From contig CM057231.1 of the NCBI GenBank assembly GCA_029891385.1, forward strand, positions 22,227,300 through 22,291,299: 64,000 bases of DNA, read 5' to 3'. The notes under the pieces were generated by a model. The model was not told the origin of the DNA and ran no database searches. It saw only the letters and a program-made list of their open reading frames with translations. The translations under genes were made by a program, and so were the position numbers. This DNA is from Erythroxylum novogranatense (lineage: Eukaryota; Streptophyta; Magnoliopsida; Malpighiales; Erythroxylaceae). This document shows, one piece after another, positions 1 through 12,057 of this stretch; the stretch's first letter is position 1, and each line of letters starts with the position of its first letter.

Positions 1-235
1 TTACATTATAGTTAATTAAAATATTATTATTAATTAAAATATAACTATTCATTAATTAAAATATTAATAATAATTAATTAATTGCAATATAATTAATTAA
101 AATATAATTCATTCATCAATTAAAATATTGTAATTAATTAAATATAATTCATTAATGAATTAAAATATAATTCATTAATGAATTAAAATATAATTCATTT
201 TGTAATTAATTAATTACAATATTTTGTACAAACCA
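1..235. repeat. AT-rich low-complexity tract
   Basis: The stretch is made almost entirely of the words ATTAATTAAAATATAAT and TTCATTAATGAAT repeated in irregular register, giving a degenerate tandem array of AATTAATTAAAATA-like units. No coding potential is seen. It lies at the outer side of a probable LTR, so it may be LTR sequence or flanking spacer. Confidence 0.7.
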
Positions 236-411
236 ACCACTATCAATGATAACGGTAATCATTCATTCCTCTTAATCAACCATCATAATTATAATGATAA
301 TATTCATTCTCATTCCTCACTATATTCATTCCCATTCCTATTACCAATCCCCCATGCTAACCAACCGCTCCTTTACATTCAATGATCTGCAGGCTCATCT
401 CAACTCATCAT
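228..411. other. MITE-like fragment (tentative)
   Basis: On the minus strand the right part reads GGAGCGGTTGGTTAGC followed by GGGATTGGTAATAGGAATGGG, a style common at the ends of small plant DNA transposons. The left part carries AACCAACC again, but in the same orientation, so I cannot show terminal inverted repeats. No target duplication was found. It could equally be ordinary AT-rich LTR sequence. Confidence 0.2.
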
Positions 412-488
412 AATCTCCCATCAAGTGGAAACACAATTAAATGTATTAATTATCAAGATAGGGTACTTCAATTTATCATTCTCTCTTG

Positions 489-650
489 GTACTCTGATAG
501 TACTCCAATACCTAACCATCGACATAGGATATTCTCAAGAATCAGAATATCCCGGTACTTCCATACCTAGTTATCAGTACAGGACATCCCTGGGATTTAG
601 GATGCCCCAATATTTGCTTCACGAACAGATACCTAGTCATCGTTTGCACA
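489..650. repeat. Imperfect tandem repeat, about 54 bp, about 3 units
   Basis: Three diverged units follow one another. Each has a core like CCTA(A/G)(C/T)(C/T)ATC followed by an AGGATAT/AGGACAT block and ending in ATCCC or ATGCCCC. Spacing between the CCTAACC, CCTAGTT and CCTAGTC cores is roughly 54 to 70 bp. The unit is noncoding and probably internal to the LTR that ends at 1801. Confidence 0.45.
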
Positions 651-1743
651 TCTCTAAATAACCTATCAATCTATGACCATCAAATGTAACCTATCCTAGG
701 CAAGCTATCGATTCTCGATTTTCATCAATTATTCAAAACATATTATTAGCCAGTCTTTATTTAATAACATATTTTCACCGAATGAACAAACGTTACACTT
801 CAATATACATAACAAAATATAAAAGCAACTCCTTGTACTTTATTAATTATTTGCGTAAATAAAATAAACATAATTCATTTATGTAACTTTTAATCATTAA
901 TTATTAATTTAATTAATGATTAATTCAAAATTTCATTCACTAAAATAATTTATTGATAATAAAAGGTATACTATTATAAAATACAGTCTAAAGTTATCTT
1001 GACCTCAATTTCAAACATAACTAATTGATAGTCCAAATTACACCTTAATAGACCTTCAAACTTAGAATTTACAAAATTCTATTAAACTAATTTAATAAAA
1101 TTTTCAACCCAATTACACTTAATAATCCAACATTATTCCCTTTTTCACGTTGTTTTTAATTATAAAATAATATCCTTACTAAACGAATCACCATAATTAC
1201 TAAAATACCCTTAACTAATTCAAAATCCCATTTTATCCTAATTTATTTCAATTAATGTCAAAATACCCTTCTTGGAAATAAATTCCAGTTTTACCCTTAA
1301 CTATTTGCATTTCCTATTTTGCTCCTTAATGCAACTTAAAATTTCCAAAATTGTCATCTTTTTCACCTTCTCTTTTTTTTTTTAAAAATTCTAGCCACTT
1401 TTTCTCCATTTTTTAAATCTCTTTTCATGACTTCAACTTGTCTCAAACAACCACAATATGTAATCTAACTATAAAATAGTGTAGGATGATTAAAAATAAA
1501 AAAAGACATAAAATAGCGATTGAAATTTTACCTATGTTTTAAGAGATTTTGGGGGTTATTAACCTTTACAACTTCCTCCCAATTTTCTAAAAAACAAAAA
1601 CAATGAGGGAACCTATGAGAGAAGTGTCAAATGTAGGAGAAAGAATGGTGCATTTGAACACACTTACCAATTGGAAAATGGAGAGAAACATGAAGAAGAA
1701 GAGCAAATTTCGTTGGTGTTCTCATCATTTTCCAACTGCTAGC

Positions 1744-1753
1744 CTTTTATATG
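1744..1753 (-). promoter_or_regulatory. TATA-like box in E1 LTR
   Basis: The minus strand reads ATATAAAAGG about 50 bp downstream of the inferred LTR start. This is a plausible LTR promoter TATA box. The U3 would be unusually short. Confidence 0.35.
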
Positions 1754-1801
1754 TGGTTAATAGTTTATGGGCTTGATTGCTTTTATTTTGTAGGCTTTAC
1801 A

Positions 1802-1821
1802 AATCTCCTTCTCTTAAAAGA
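1802..1821 (-). promoter_or_regulatory. Polypurine tract of E1
   Basis: The minus strand reads TTTTAAGAGAAGGAGATT directly before the inferred LTR start TGTAAAG. The same arrangement (a relict of the polyprotein C-terminus, then a purine tract, then the LTR) is seen at 29220-29240 and 43023-43040. Confidence 0.55.
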
Positions 1822-3438
1822 ATTTGGTCATCGAAATAAAATTATATACCTGAGCATCCAAACAAATGAGGATACTGACTTTGAACTTCATCCTTTACCT
1901 CCTAAATCACCTTTCTTAGAGAACGACATCCTCTCCCTTCTCCTTATTTTCCTAATTTGTCTATCAAATAGGTCCATTGGCTCCTCTTTATAAGTCATGT
2001 CATTTGTAACTTCGATCTCAGGCCTCGATACATGACTAGGATTCAATTGGTACTGTCTCAACATTGACATATGGAACACATCATAAATGTAGGATAACTT
2101 TGGTGGTAATTCTAATATATAAGCTAGCAGCCCCACATTTTGTACAAGTTCATATGGCTCGATATATTTCAAACTCAACTTCCATCTCTTATCAAACCTC
2201 AGAATTTCCCTCCAAGGTGATACCCGAAGAAATACCCTATCTCAATCATTATACTCCATCTTCTGACGATGTTGATCATCACATTTCTTTTGTAAATTTT
2301 GAGTTGCCCTCAAGCATTACCTTACCACCCCTATTTTCTCTATCTTCTTTTGAACCAACTCCAATCCCTCTAACAATCTGACTCCCTTTATATCCTAACA
2401 TATCAAATCTCTACACCACTTGTCATATAATAACTCAAATGGTGTCATACTGATGTTAGAGTGATAACTATTATTATACACAAACTCCATCAAAGGTAGA
2501 TATCTATCCTAATCACCCACAAAATTTAGCACACAAGTTCTCATCATATCCTCCCATGTTTAAATCATATGTTCCAACTATCCATTAGAATGAGGGCGAA
2601 ATGCAATACTCAAATTCAACCTAGTCCCCAAAGTTGTTTGTAAACTCATTTAGAATAGAGAAGTAAATAGTGGATCTCGATATGATACAATAGACTCTAA
2701 AAGCTCGTGTAATCTCACAATCTCATCAACATACAACTTGGCAAGCTTGTTGAAGGAGTATGTTTGTTAAACAAGTAAAAAATGAGTCGATTTAGTCAAC
2801 CTATCCATAATCACCCAAACTAAATCATGTCTACATCTACTCCTTGGTAACGCAACCATGAAATCCATCAAAATTTTCTTCCACTTCCATGACGAAATGA
2901 CTAAGGGTCTTAATTTTCCTACTAGTGCCTGACATTTTGCCTTGATCTACTGACAAGTCAAACACCTCGACACAAACCCTGCTACATCTTTTCTTATTAT
3001 TAGCCACTAGTAATAAGGTCTCAGGTTTTAATACATTTTTATAGTACCATTAATATGGTGAACTATGAGCTTCCATCAAAATCTCCTCTCATATTCCATA
3101 TATATTCGGTATATAAACAGGCCTCCCAATCACCAATGCTTCATCTACTCTTATTAAAAAGTCAGTCCTTCTATTATGTTGCACACTCTATCTCATCCAT
3201 ATTAGATAAGAATCTCGAGTTTGTGCCTCTTTGATCTTATCTCCCAAGTCTGGTTGGACCTGTAATGTCGTTAATAAACTCACATAATCAATCTCCAATT
3301 TCACGTCTAGTGCTCTCAACTCCACCAATGGCGTCATACTGTGTCCACTCAAACTAGCCATTACGTTAGAGCTTTTCCTACTCAAAGCATTCACTACTAC
3401 ATTAGCCCTCCCTGGATGGTAATCAATAATACAATCAT
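1820..3438 (-). pseudogene. E1: integrase and chromodomain-like C-terminus of a Tekay/Del Ty3-gypsy polyprotein (broken)
   Basis: Read on the minus strand, from 3438 down to 1820. First comes the end of the RNase H domain, with the linker IIDYHPGRANVVVNALSRK. A decayed integrase core follows: the VWVIMDRLTKS region near 2800 and the YNNSYHS region near 2470. The GPY/F-type segment (2178-1888) contains LELPPKLSYIYDVFHMSML. The very C-terminus resembles the YPHLF...DD.ILLREGDL tail of element B. Stops and frameshifts break it throughout, so it cannot make a working enzyme. Integrase would insert the cDNA; the C-terminal domain in this clade is a chromodomain that reads histone marks. The right side is cut by a solo LTR at 3439 and resumes at 6914 in the correct order. 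Confidence 0.8.
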
Positions 3439-6400
3439 TGTAATACCCCACTACCATAGATTACCTACTAGAACACCTTGAGGACATTCCAATATATAAT
3501 CTATAATAATGGCGTGTTAACCATCTCACCTTCACTTATAACATGGCAATATATCTAACTTAAACATGGAATCAACTATATATGTAAAAGTCACTAAACA
3601 CAATACTTAAAACCTCAAGTTCAAATTTCTTTAATTCATAAAAGTTTACATTGGAGTCATCAAGACCAATATTTACAACCTTACACAAGTTCTACATGAC
3701 ATATGTTAACTACTAAAAGCAAGCACAACTCCTCAAATGTTAGCTGACGGACCTTTGAGCCATATCTTAATCCCAAAAAGTGCTTTTGCCAATCTTATAA
3801 AACTTAGGTCTCTTGTCTCGTACTTGAAAAGCCACGTTGCACTTTTGGATGAGTTTTGCGAATTCAATGAGTGAACCATCATTGATGATCTCACTCTAGG
3901 CAAACACATAATTGTCATACAACTAATCAGAGTCACAACATTTTCTATCAAAATAAGACACAAAGAATGTCATACAATTCATATACCTTCTTTTAGAATT
4001 TGTACACCCAATCAATCACATTATCATGATATATCACCTTAACATCACAACTTCAGAAAGAATTCATAAGCAAATAATTCATAATCATAATATTCAAATA
4101 CATATGCATATGAGACTCTCGATTCGTTATTATTTGTTGTGACCGAGTGCCTTTTAGATATAGAAACAAACACTGGCCTATTGGGCTCAGTCAGAATGGA
4201 AATCACGAAGCAGAGCTCTACATGCAGAATAATGAGCTTATAGCTCTTTCAAACTAGCTACTCTGATCACAACGCCTTTATCTGAGCATGCATTTTATAT
4301 AATGTATCAAATAACAGAATATGTCATGAATAACATTCACTTATGATACACAGACAGAATCTCATATTCATCGGACCTTGATCTGGCATTCAACTTTCAT
4401 TGAGCATTCAGAATTCAATGGCATACATATATTATTCAAATGTTAGATGTAAATATAACACTTCCAGTACATTCCCGACTATTATACTCCTCGGACCTTT
4501 CAAGTCCGGAATTCATATACAGATCACAACAGTTCAATAATTGAAATTAAAATAACATCAATCAATCCTACGAAGATCATCTAGATTGACTCACCGATAC
4601 TCCCTGTAGCTTATTGTCTTGAAGTCTAGGCAATATCTTGATGTTGTCGCTCAATGTGATCCTCTATAACATATCATATATACACACTTCACAATTTTTC
4701 ACAATTATGAATTTATTTATACACATTCATGTATGTTGAATATGTACAATGCATGTTCATGACAATTCTAGGTTCCTTATCATTATTCTGTCATAATATT
4801 TATTCATATATCAATACTCAGTTGATCAATCCAGTTTTGTCTAAAAAAATACTTTCGGGTCCACTTTGTATGATTATTATCATTAGGAAAATAAAATAAT
4901 TTGGTAACACTTTCTTCTGGAAAATTTTTCACCCATATCTTAAGTTTCTAATGACTCCAAGATCATCCACTTTGATTTAGTATTTTATAAGTTATGCTCA
5001 CACTACCACAGACTGTGTATATTTGAACTTTTGGTTAGTACATGATCATACCCTCGAATTGTACAACTCATATCTTTCAGCTCTGATATCCAGAAATTAT
5101 AAACTTAAATACCAATTGAAAGCTAAGAGAATAAAATACAACCTTTATGAAAGACACCTTTGTCTAATTTGGCCTCTATCAATATAATTTATTCAATAAC
5201 AATAGGATATGACTTCTGTCTCGGGTAGTAATACAGCCTCAATCAATACTCAATTTAAAGCCAAATGCTTAGAGACAGAATTAAAAGTCGACTTCTTCAA
5301 GAAAGTTGTAGCCATATGTCTCTACTTTAATATGAATTAAGAATCAACTTATTTGAAAATCTACAGACCAAGATATCATCAAAATACTGAGGCATGTTTT
5401 AATGTTTTAAACCTCTTCAACTTTATAATATCATTCACGAAACCTATCAAGTTTTTAGATTTTTATCTTAAGTAGATTTTGGGTCAGATTTGTATGACCA
5501 TTTTGACCTAAACAATGAGGTATTTAGGTAATACCTTATACTAAATAAATGTTCCACAATGTCTTAAATGTTCAATGACATCAATTTCATGCATTTTGGT
5601 TCAGTATCATTCTAGTTATAATAAAAAATCTACAGACTATTTTCATACCTCGATAGAACACAATTCTCAACTTCAATCCAAATTTCAAGACTCTTTAGGA
5701 CATATTTCAGTTTCAATTTCTTCATGAAAAATTTAGCTCTATGTCTCTAGTTTACTTTAAATCAAACTCCATCCAATTTAGATATTCATTGATCAAGTTA
5801 CGCTCTAAATACAGATGTATATTTAGTAAAACATTGTATGTAACACTCCAGCACTCTTCATATAACTCCAATTTCTACAATCCTTCACCACAATTTTTGC
5901 ATATTTTTGTTTTGCCTTTATCACTGAAACTCTTCTTCCAACAACAACCACACATGCATCGATCCATAAGCATGAAAATATGCACCATTCATGCATGCAT
6001 TTATTAAAACATTAAAACATCTATGTAACTTACTTGACTTAAGCTTCTCTCTCTTTAGCAAAAATTTCAGAAATGGGGAGAGCAACCAAGAAATTTTAGT
6101 GGATGGAAAGACACAAGGATTTAGTAACAATAAAAAAACTCAAATGGCAAAAGACTTTGCAAGGCGTAACATTGATGTGAGAAGCAAGCATATAAACCAA
6201 TACATAGAAATGAGCAAGATAGTTGTCTTCGGTGATGAACAATAAAGAGAGTGTTTTGGTGAAGGTGATATTCGATGAAACCAAAGAAAGAGCTGCAGAA
6301 ACTTTTTTTTTCCTAATGACTAATTGTCTCATTTAAGTCTTGACACATGTCTCCATTGCATGCCTTCCATTTGTCCACCAAATATGCTACCATTTGTCAC

Positions 6401-6913
6401 TTAACTATTGGTCCATATGTCACATTAATTTATCTGTTTGTCACTCTATAATTTATCCATTTATCAATTAATTTCTAATACAATTGTCACATTTCTGTTT
6501 GTCACTTATTTCAATATTTTTCCTAGTCTAAAATACCTCAATTTTTTTTGATAAATTTCTAAAATATCTGAAATGTCTCCAAAAATGCGGAATAAATTCT
6601 AATACACACCAAATTTAATTTTCAAGACAATTAATCCATAATTCACCAAAATTTTGAAATAATAACTATTATTATCAAATAAATTTTGTAACACAATTAA
6701 TCCAAAATTCATACTTTAATTACATTAAAATCACTTATATCCTAAAAATGTCAATAAATGCATGCACACTTATTTCATGAATGACAACATTTTTCACATG
6801 CATGTGTATGTCATATAATGCATGAAGTGCATTTCTAAATTCTCTATAAATTCTTAAATAAAGCATCCTAGGGTTCTAACCCTAATTATGGGATAATGGG
6901 ATGTTACAATCAT
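3434..6913 (-). mobile_element. Solo LTR with ATCAT target duplication (LTR 3439-6908)
   Basis: The LTR runs from TGTAATACCCC (3439) to GGGATGTTACA (6908), 3470 bp, with ATCAT on both sides (3434-3438, 6909-6913). On the minus strand it begins TGTAACATCCC, the same terminal type as the LTR at 34069-36936, so it is read as minus. It interrupts E1 exactly between the codons for KDYD and the following IIDYHPG motif. No interior domain remains, so it is a solo LTR left by LTR-LTR recombination. The body is noncoding; short frames at 3733-3963, 5741-6332 and elsewhere are chance. Confidence 0.85.
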
Positions 6914-7295
6914 AATCCTTTAACAATTAAATCCATAATCTCTTCCTTAAGTTTAACTCCCTATGAGTTAATATATACTTAAGGCTTTTTTGATTTGTAA
7001 GGATTCGAAATGTCTCCCCATAAAAATAATGTCTCTAAATCCTAACAGCATGCATTGCCGCTAATTCAGATAATGGGTGGGATATTTTAACTCATGCGAT
7101 CTCAGCTGACAAAAGGCATAAGCTATCACCTTTCCATACTACATCAATACATACCCTAAACCCATCATCGAAGCATCAACATATACCTGAAAACCTCTAT
7201 CACTCGATGGTAACACCAAAATGCTAGAAGTCAATTTCTTCTTAAGCTCCTCAAAATTCTCTTGACATTGATTGGTCTACTCAAATTGAACTCCT
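6914..7295 (-). pseudogene. E1: RNase H region (broken)
   Basis: The minus-strand reading includes ELNLRKRLWI near 6950, the position of the [17 protein letters not shown] motif that element B shows at about 30895. Further upstream in the element are SSDRGFQVYVDAS.MGLGYVLM near 7200-7140 and GVQFEWT.QCQENFEELK near 7290. This is the RT to RNase H junction of a Tekay-type polyprotein. Several stops are present. It is bounded by the solo LTRs at 3439-6908 and 7296-9121. Confidence 0.75.
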
Positions 7296-8509
7296 TGTTA
7301 GAGTAGTGCCCTAAAGGCAATCCCCTTTAGCGCTTTTTGTTCATAGTCATGTACAGACTTTATGAATAAATAAAGAAAGGCATGTTTCATTTATTTGATG
7401 TTCTTTATAAATTGATATTGATCTTTAATCAAATTAATGAAGTCCATGATATATGACATAGCATGAAGGAAATTATGATGTGATCATAATCCTGAGATTC
7501 CTATCATGTGCAATTATGTCAAGATCTAAATTTTCCTAGTCATAGGATTAATGAGACCGACATCATTAATCCGGACATAAGATATGTCATACCTTGATTG
7601 GATCAAGCAAAGGATCTCGAAATTGTAAATATGAGATATTTAGAGTTGACATATGGATGCTTACTAGTGGTAGTAAGTTCATTGGATGATTCGCCATGAG
7701 ATCATCACATGGATTTCATGTCGGTGATAATCTCATCATAGCAATGGTGCAAGTATCCTTAGACTTGAGGTACTCAAGGATATCTTGATCTCGATCCTGC
7801 ATTTTGACTCCATTCCTTGTGGCCTTCCGGAGGTTACCCATAGGATGGTGCTTGGAGTACGATTTGAGGTATTCAAGGTAATTGAGTAGCCAATAAAGGA
7901 TTCATCACTTCGTGAGAATGTAAGAGATACCTGCCTCTCGTCAGATCATTACTTTAAGTCTCGGCAGAGCATGATTATGTCATGAAGAGTGTCTTCATGG
8001 ACATATAAAGTAATGAGTCCTCGACAGAATTGATTTCACTTGGGCTAGACTTAGTCTAGTAAGAGTTGACATATTAGCCATACTCATAACCAAGTGGGGT
8101 ATAGGATGATGAAAGGACTAATTGCACAAGAATTATTCATGGAAGGGTTCGTGATCCGGTTCGTGATGAATTCATCAAACCGATTACTTTCCGGTCAATT
8201 GGGGTCATGATGTGTTGCTAGACGCCGCCATGACTTGCTCAGATTAAGTGTTAATCTAAGTGGCCCACATAACCGGGAACCTAAAGGGTCACACGCATAA
8301 GAGTGTATCGAGAATTCAGTAAAATAGTTTTGGACTGAGTTCCAATATATGGAGAGCAATCTGGATTAAATGGATCCCGATGAGATCGAGATATGTCCCG
8401 ATGAGATCGCGACATCGATATTCTGAAAAAAGGTTTCCGGGGTTTATCCCATAACGGGACCCTTAGAGTTTAGAGACCGACCCAGTGTGACTGGACCGCA
8501 GCAAGCAAT

Positions 8510-8545
8510 TATATACATATATATATATGATTAATTAATTAAATA

Positions 8546-8592
<47 letters not shown>

Positions 8593-8660
8593 ATACGTGG
8601 AAGCATAAAGGAGAAGATCATCTTTTAAGCTTTTTATATATATATATATATATATAAATG
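8510..8660. repeat. TA-dinucleotide microsatellite, two blocks
   Basis: Two (TA)n runs, about 8537-8587 and 8635-8656, with a TTAATTAATTAAATAATTAA spacer before the first. They lie in the solo LTR about 60-200 bp upstream of its TATA box. Such tracts are length-unstable and can form cruciforms. Confidence 0.9.
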
Positions 8661-8718
8661 GCTAACGTGGACAAGCCTCCACCATAAGCCTTTTATGAGT
8701 CTTTAAAGTGTAAAAGAC

Positions 8719-8729
8719 ATATAAAAGGG
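8719..8729 (+). promoter_or_regulatory. TATA box of solo LTR
   Basis: The sequence ACATATAAAAGGGTAATG holds a canonical TATAAAAGG. It lies about 400 bp from the LTR 3' end, a plausible U3/R promoter position. Confidence 0.5.
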
Positions 8730-9126
8730 TAATGAGAAGAGATGGTTTCGTAGGTTTTTGAAAAGGTAAGAAGTTGAAAGCTTAATTGTTAAGCTTTGCT
8801 TTGGAAAGGTGATTTTCAAGTCTTCTTCCTCAAGCATCATTGGATCTTCTCTTCTTCTCTAAGCTTTCCAACGTTGATTCAAGCTCTCCAGGACGTAGGT
8901 AGGCTCTAGCAGAGCTTTATTCGTTTCTAGCTATTCCCGGTCAAAGGTGTTTGATCCATTAGGTTTTCGATCTCTCGTGGATACCTTTAGAGATAGTCTC
9001 TATTGGCTATTCAGTTTGAGTTTTCATACCGACACCGGATCCTGGTTTTCGGAAGGTCCCGAACAAAATTTTGTTTTCCATTCTTTGGAACATGTGATGT
9101 TCCTCCCGGGATTTTCCTACACTCCT

Positions 9127-9223
9127 TTCTTTAACAGCTTGGTAAATGAGCTAGTTATTATTGAAAATCCTTTTACAAATATTTGATATTACCCATTACT
9201 TCTGATATATTTCTAAGAAGCTC
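9127..9223 (-). pseudogene. E1: last visible RT-side fragment (truncated)
   Basis: This short piece continues E1 from the solo LTR insertion. It encodes, with stops, the connection just before the GVQFEWT segment. It is cut off at about 9223 by the start of an Athila-type LTR, so the rest of E1 (RT, protease, gag, 5' LTR) is missing here. Confidence 0.55.
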
Positions 9224-10836
9224 TTATAGGTGCTTAATTGATTATGAAATTATCCTATAACACTACTCACTTTAATTCATATATGATTTTGGGTACAATT
9301 TGGAAGTAAAGAAGTTAAAGTGAGACGAAAGTACGAAATATGGGCCATTTTTTGAAGATTAATATTTACTTGCCTTTATGGAGCAAGAAGAAAAGAAAGA
9401 CAAGAAAAATGGAAGCACAGAATGACAACAGAAGAAGGAAATAAGAGAATAAAACATAGCAGAATGTTGTTTCACATGACAGCCCTATGCATAGTGTCTG
9501 CGTTAAAGAGAGGAAGGGCACAGTAACATAGGGTTGAATAGTAAATTGGAACAAAAACTAATTGACTAAATAAAGAATAGGAGCAGCAACACTTGCGCAT
9601 AACGCAGGTGTTGTGCCCTTCGCACAGTACAAGCATCATGTGCTGCATTGTGCGTTAAACGTAGGCAACGCCTTTGTTCAACGTAGATGTTGAGTGTTAA
9701 ACGCACAACGTGTCTCCGTTCTAAGCGTATGGTGTGCATTTTATTCAAAACGCACAATAGAAGGAGAGGGTTTTAAGTGAATAGGAATATGGACCAAAAA
9801 CATTATTGGTCACATCAAGAATAGTGAGGGGAGGCGTAAGAGAGTTGTGTAAGAGTGTAGCTAGAGAATAGAATAGTGGCGTGAGAGAGTAAAGAAGAGA
9901 GCTTGCGAGAAAGGAGTAGAGGCTCAGTGAAAGGGGTCTTCAGCTAGGGACATTGAATGGGGGTTGAAGCATTTTTCTAGGAGAGATTCATGGAAGACTA
10001 GACATCTTGACGCCAATTCGGAGGTGACATCGATGCCGACGACCTAGGTTAAGTATTTTTGTTTATTATTTTGTTATTTTTTTCTCTCATTAGAAATTGA
10101 TTATGTTATCCTATGTTAGTTGATTTAGGTATTGCATATGTATAATCAAAATTTTGTTATTGTTCGATTATTTGTGTATGAACCCATTGAGTATTGTGAA
10201 AAGATGATTTTAATGTGTTCATTGAATGATTTAATTGCAAACCCATTGCTAGGATTTTGATATAATCCGTAATTGTTATGTTGAAATTCATGTGTAGCAA
10301 CTAATGATTCGTAATCATTAAGGATAACATGACCTAGGTTAAATAATGCATTGTATGTGGTTGTTACCATGATTAATCGATTTTTCTAATTCGTATTGCT
10401 ATTGCCTAATTAAATCTAGAGATTGTATCCTAGGTTATTTGTTGGTTAGGTTTAATTAACGATTGTATCTTGATTAAACAAAACTTAAAACAAAACTCAG
10501 GTTAATTGTTAACCCATGATTAATAGTTGCTAGGAGAGGTTTGAGAACAACAAATCAATGAAATATGCTTAATTACGGTGTAGGCCAAGATTGAACCAAA
10601 GAATTGAGTCCCTATTGAATTCCCCACTTTTATCATTTTTTGCATATTTTCTTTAATTTGTTTTCATTAGGTTAGTTTTATTTTATTTTCTTCTTTCAAA
10701 AACAAACCCCTCGTTAAAACACTGGTTAATTTCATTTCATAAACTTTACACACACTATCTATGGGATTGACCTAAACTCACCATTGCTATAGTAGTTTAG
10801 TTATTTTATTTTGAATAACGTAACAATGTGCAGTTA
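9224..10836 (+). mobile_element. Athila-type LTR remnant (C')
   Basis: The start (TTATAGGTGCTTAATTG) matches TGATAGATGCTTAATTG, the start of the intact LTRs at 20147 and 24539. The last 800 bp (about 10020-10836) is clearly related to 21070-21900, ending before a tRNA-Asp-type primer site. The first two bases are changed from TG and no target duplication was found. The middle (9590-9760) differs from the other LTRs and is rich in AACGCACAACG-like words. Noncoding; small frames on the minus strand are chance. Confidence 0.75.
9590..9760. repeat. GCGTT/AACGC-rich block in C' LTR
   Basis: Many copies, in both orientations, of short words such as GCGCATAACGCAG, GTGCGTTAAACG, AACGCACAACG and AACGCACAA. 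They give a locally GC-rich, self-complementary stretch inside an AT-rich LTR. It is comparable in position, though not in sequence, to the palindrome blocks of the Tekay-like LTRs. Confidence 0.55.
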
Positions 10837-10840
10837 ATTT

Positions 10841-10855
10841 TGGCGCCATTGCTGA
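10841..10855 (+). promoter_or_regulatory. Primer binding site of C' (tRNA-Asp type, degraded)
   Basis: TGGCGCCATTGCTGA directly follows the LTR and resembles the TGGCGCCGTTGCCGGGGA site typical of Athila-group elements. The 18-base form is seen almost intact at 21906-21923. Confidence 0.65.
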
Positions 10856-10857
10856 CC

Positions 10858-11223
10858 CTAATAAGTCCTTTAATCCATGGTTTTGCATGTGAGCTTTAGC
10901 GGTGGAGAAATGAAATGATATGCAAAGTTGTGGATTGTCATGATTATGAATGGTATTTAAGTGTACCCATGAACATAACTTGTTTAAACATATTTTCCAA
11001 ATCTGCCATTAGATGACTCAGTTTTTAAAGATATTGAATGTTGACTAATCATGAGTAAAAGATTGGGATGTTAAATTTTTGCTATGATTTTTGAAAGTCA
11101 TTCCTCTTTGGTTATGATTATGTATTCTTGGAATATATGGGAATTGAGTAAATGTTTTTGGATTTTTTAGCATAATTTTGATGTTTTGCCCGAGGACGAC
11201 CAAAAGCTAAGCGTAAGGGAAAT
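10858..11223 (+). mobile_element. Residual interior of C' (3' end only)
   Basis: This 366-bp stretch matches the last part of the interior of element C (about 24195-24538), including GCATGTGA, GGAGAAATGAAATGATATGCAAAG and the terminal CAAAAGCTAAG plus purine run. Everything between the primer site and this point has been lost. There is no coding content. Confidence 0.7.
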
Positions 11224-11700
11224 TGATATGTGCTTAATTGATTGCATAATTATTCCATAACACTTAGCGAATAATGACTTGAAATTGTTTAAGATACTCA
11301 CTTTGACTCATGTGGTTTTAGGCACAAATTGGAAGCAAAAGAGTTAAAGTGAATTGAAAGCATTATAATTGAGTTGTTTTCCAAAGATTCACATCCATTT
11401 GTCTTCATGGAACAACAAAGAAGAAGATTAGAGCAAGAGAAGGCAAGATAAAGTATAAAAGAATGAAGGATCAAATTGCTCATGGCATGTTAGAAAACCT
11501 GCATAGCCATTAGTTATCACTCACGGTTGGGCATGTTTTCACATGGCTGTGAGGGTTGCTATCAATTATTTAATCATTTAAGGTATAACGCAAGCAAAGG
11601 TATGCACTTAGGACGTGAATTTAATTGAAAAAATCATAAAAAAATTATGGAAATCGAAGGAGTTGGACAATTACACATGAGTGGAGGGCTGAAGCAAAGA
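11224..11700 (+). mobile_element. Second Athila-type LTR, partial, of a different subfamily
   Basis: It begins TGATATGTGCTTAATTG after a purine run. It resembles the LTR at 20147 for about 120 bp and the LTR at 9224 more loosely (GATTCACATCCATTTGTCTTCATGG region). It then diverges, so 9224 and 11224 are not a simple LTR pair. The right end is uncertain, because the sequence passes into the pararetrovirus leader with no clear boundary between about 11580 and 11860. Confidence 0.5.
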
Positions 11701-11860
11701 ACAGGAAGATGAAGACACCTAACATAAGTGCACGGTGTCTCACATGAATGAGACACCACACACACACCAGTTGTCCATTTGTTACATTAAAAACCCAGCT
11801 GTCCCATGCAAGATATCTTATGGATAAAATGTGGCAAAGCTTGGAGAATAAGATAAAAAG

Positions 11861-11874
11861 TGTATTAGAGCCAG
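11861..11874 (+). promoter_or_regulatory. Pararetrovirus primer binding site (tRNA-Met type, degraded)
   Basis: TGTATTAGAGCCAG resembles TGGTATCAGAGCCA, complementary to the 3' end of plant initiator tRNA-Met, which all Caulimoviridae use to prime minus-strand synthesis. It lies about 200 bp upstream of the first open frame, as expected. The unit 11875-12057 is the noncoding leader. Confidence 0.5.
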
Positions 11875-12057
11875 AATGAATATTTTAGTATAACCGTAGT
11901 TGTCCTAAGTCCCCCACAGACTTGGACGTCTTGTAATACGCATGAATAACTAGTGACTGGGTTACTAAAGGGAGCTACCAAACCTTTCACATCTTACAGG
12001 CAAGTAACATTGACTCTTGTTCAGAGAAGTGAGTAAGGACAGATCCTATACGAAATT

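Larger units (their letters stand above)
1..1801 (-). mobile_element. Probable 3' LTR of broken Tekay-type element E1 (partial)
   Basis: On the minus strand the E1 polyprotein end is followed by a purine tract (1802-1821) and then by TGTAAAGCC, the expected start of a 3' LTR. A TATA-like motif lies about 50 bp inside. The outer end was not located and may lie beyond the window. The body is AT-rich and noncoding; short open frames at 382-661 and 1751-1993 are chance. The boundary at 1801 is fairly secure; treating all of 1-1801 as LTR is an inference. Confidence 0.5.
7291..9126 (+). mobile_element. Solo LTR with CTCCT target duplication (LTR 7296-9121)
   Basis: The LTR starts TGTTAGAGTAGTGCCC (7296) and ends TTTTCCTACA (9121), 1826 bp, flanked by CTCCT at 7291-7295 and 9122-9126. 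Removing it rejoins E1 RNase H sequence (GVQFEWT side) to the upstream part at 9127. A strong TATA box (about 8720) lies in plus orientation, supporting that reading direction. The termini are unlike the gypsy LTRs here; a Ty1/copia origin is possible but not shown. No interior remains. Confidence 0.85.

Noticed and set aside
8537..8656. TA tracts as a replication origin or matrix attachment site
   Set aside because: Plain dinucleotide microsatellite; nothing beyond composition supports a function.
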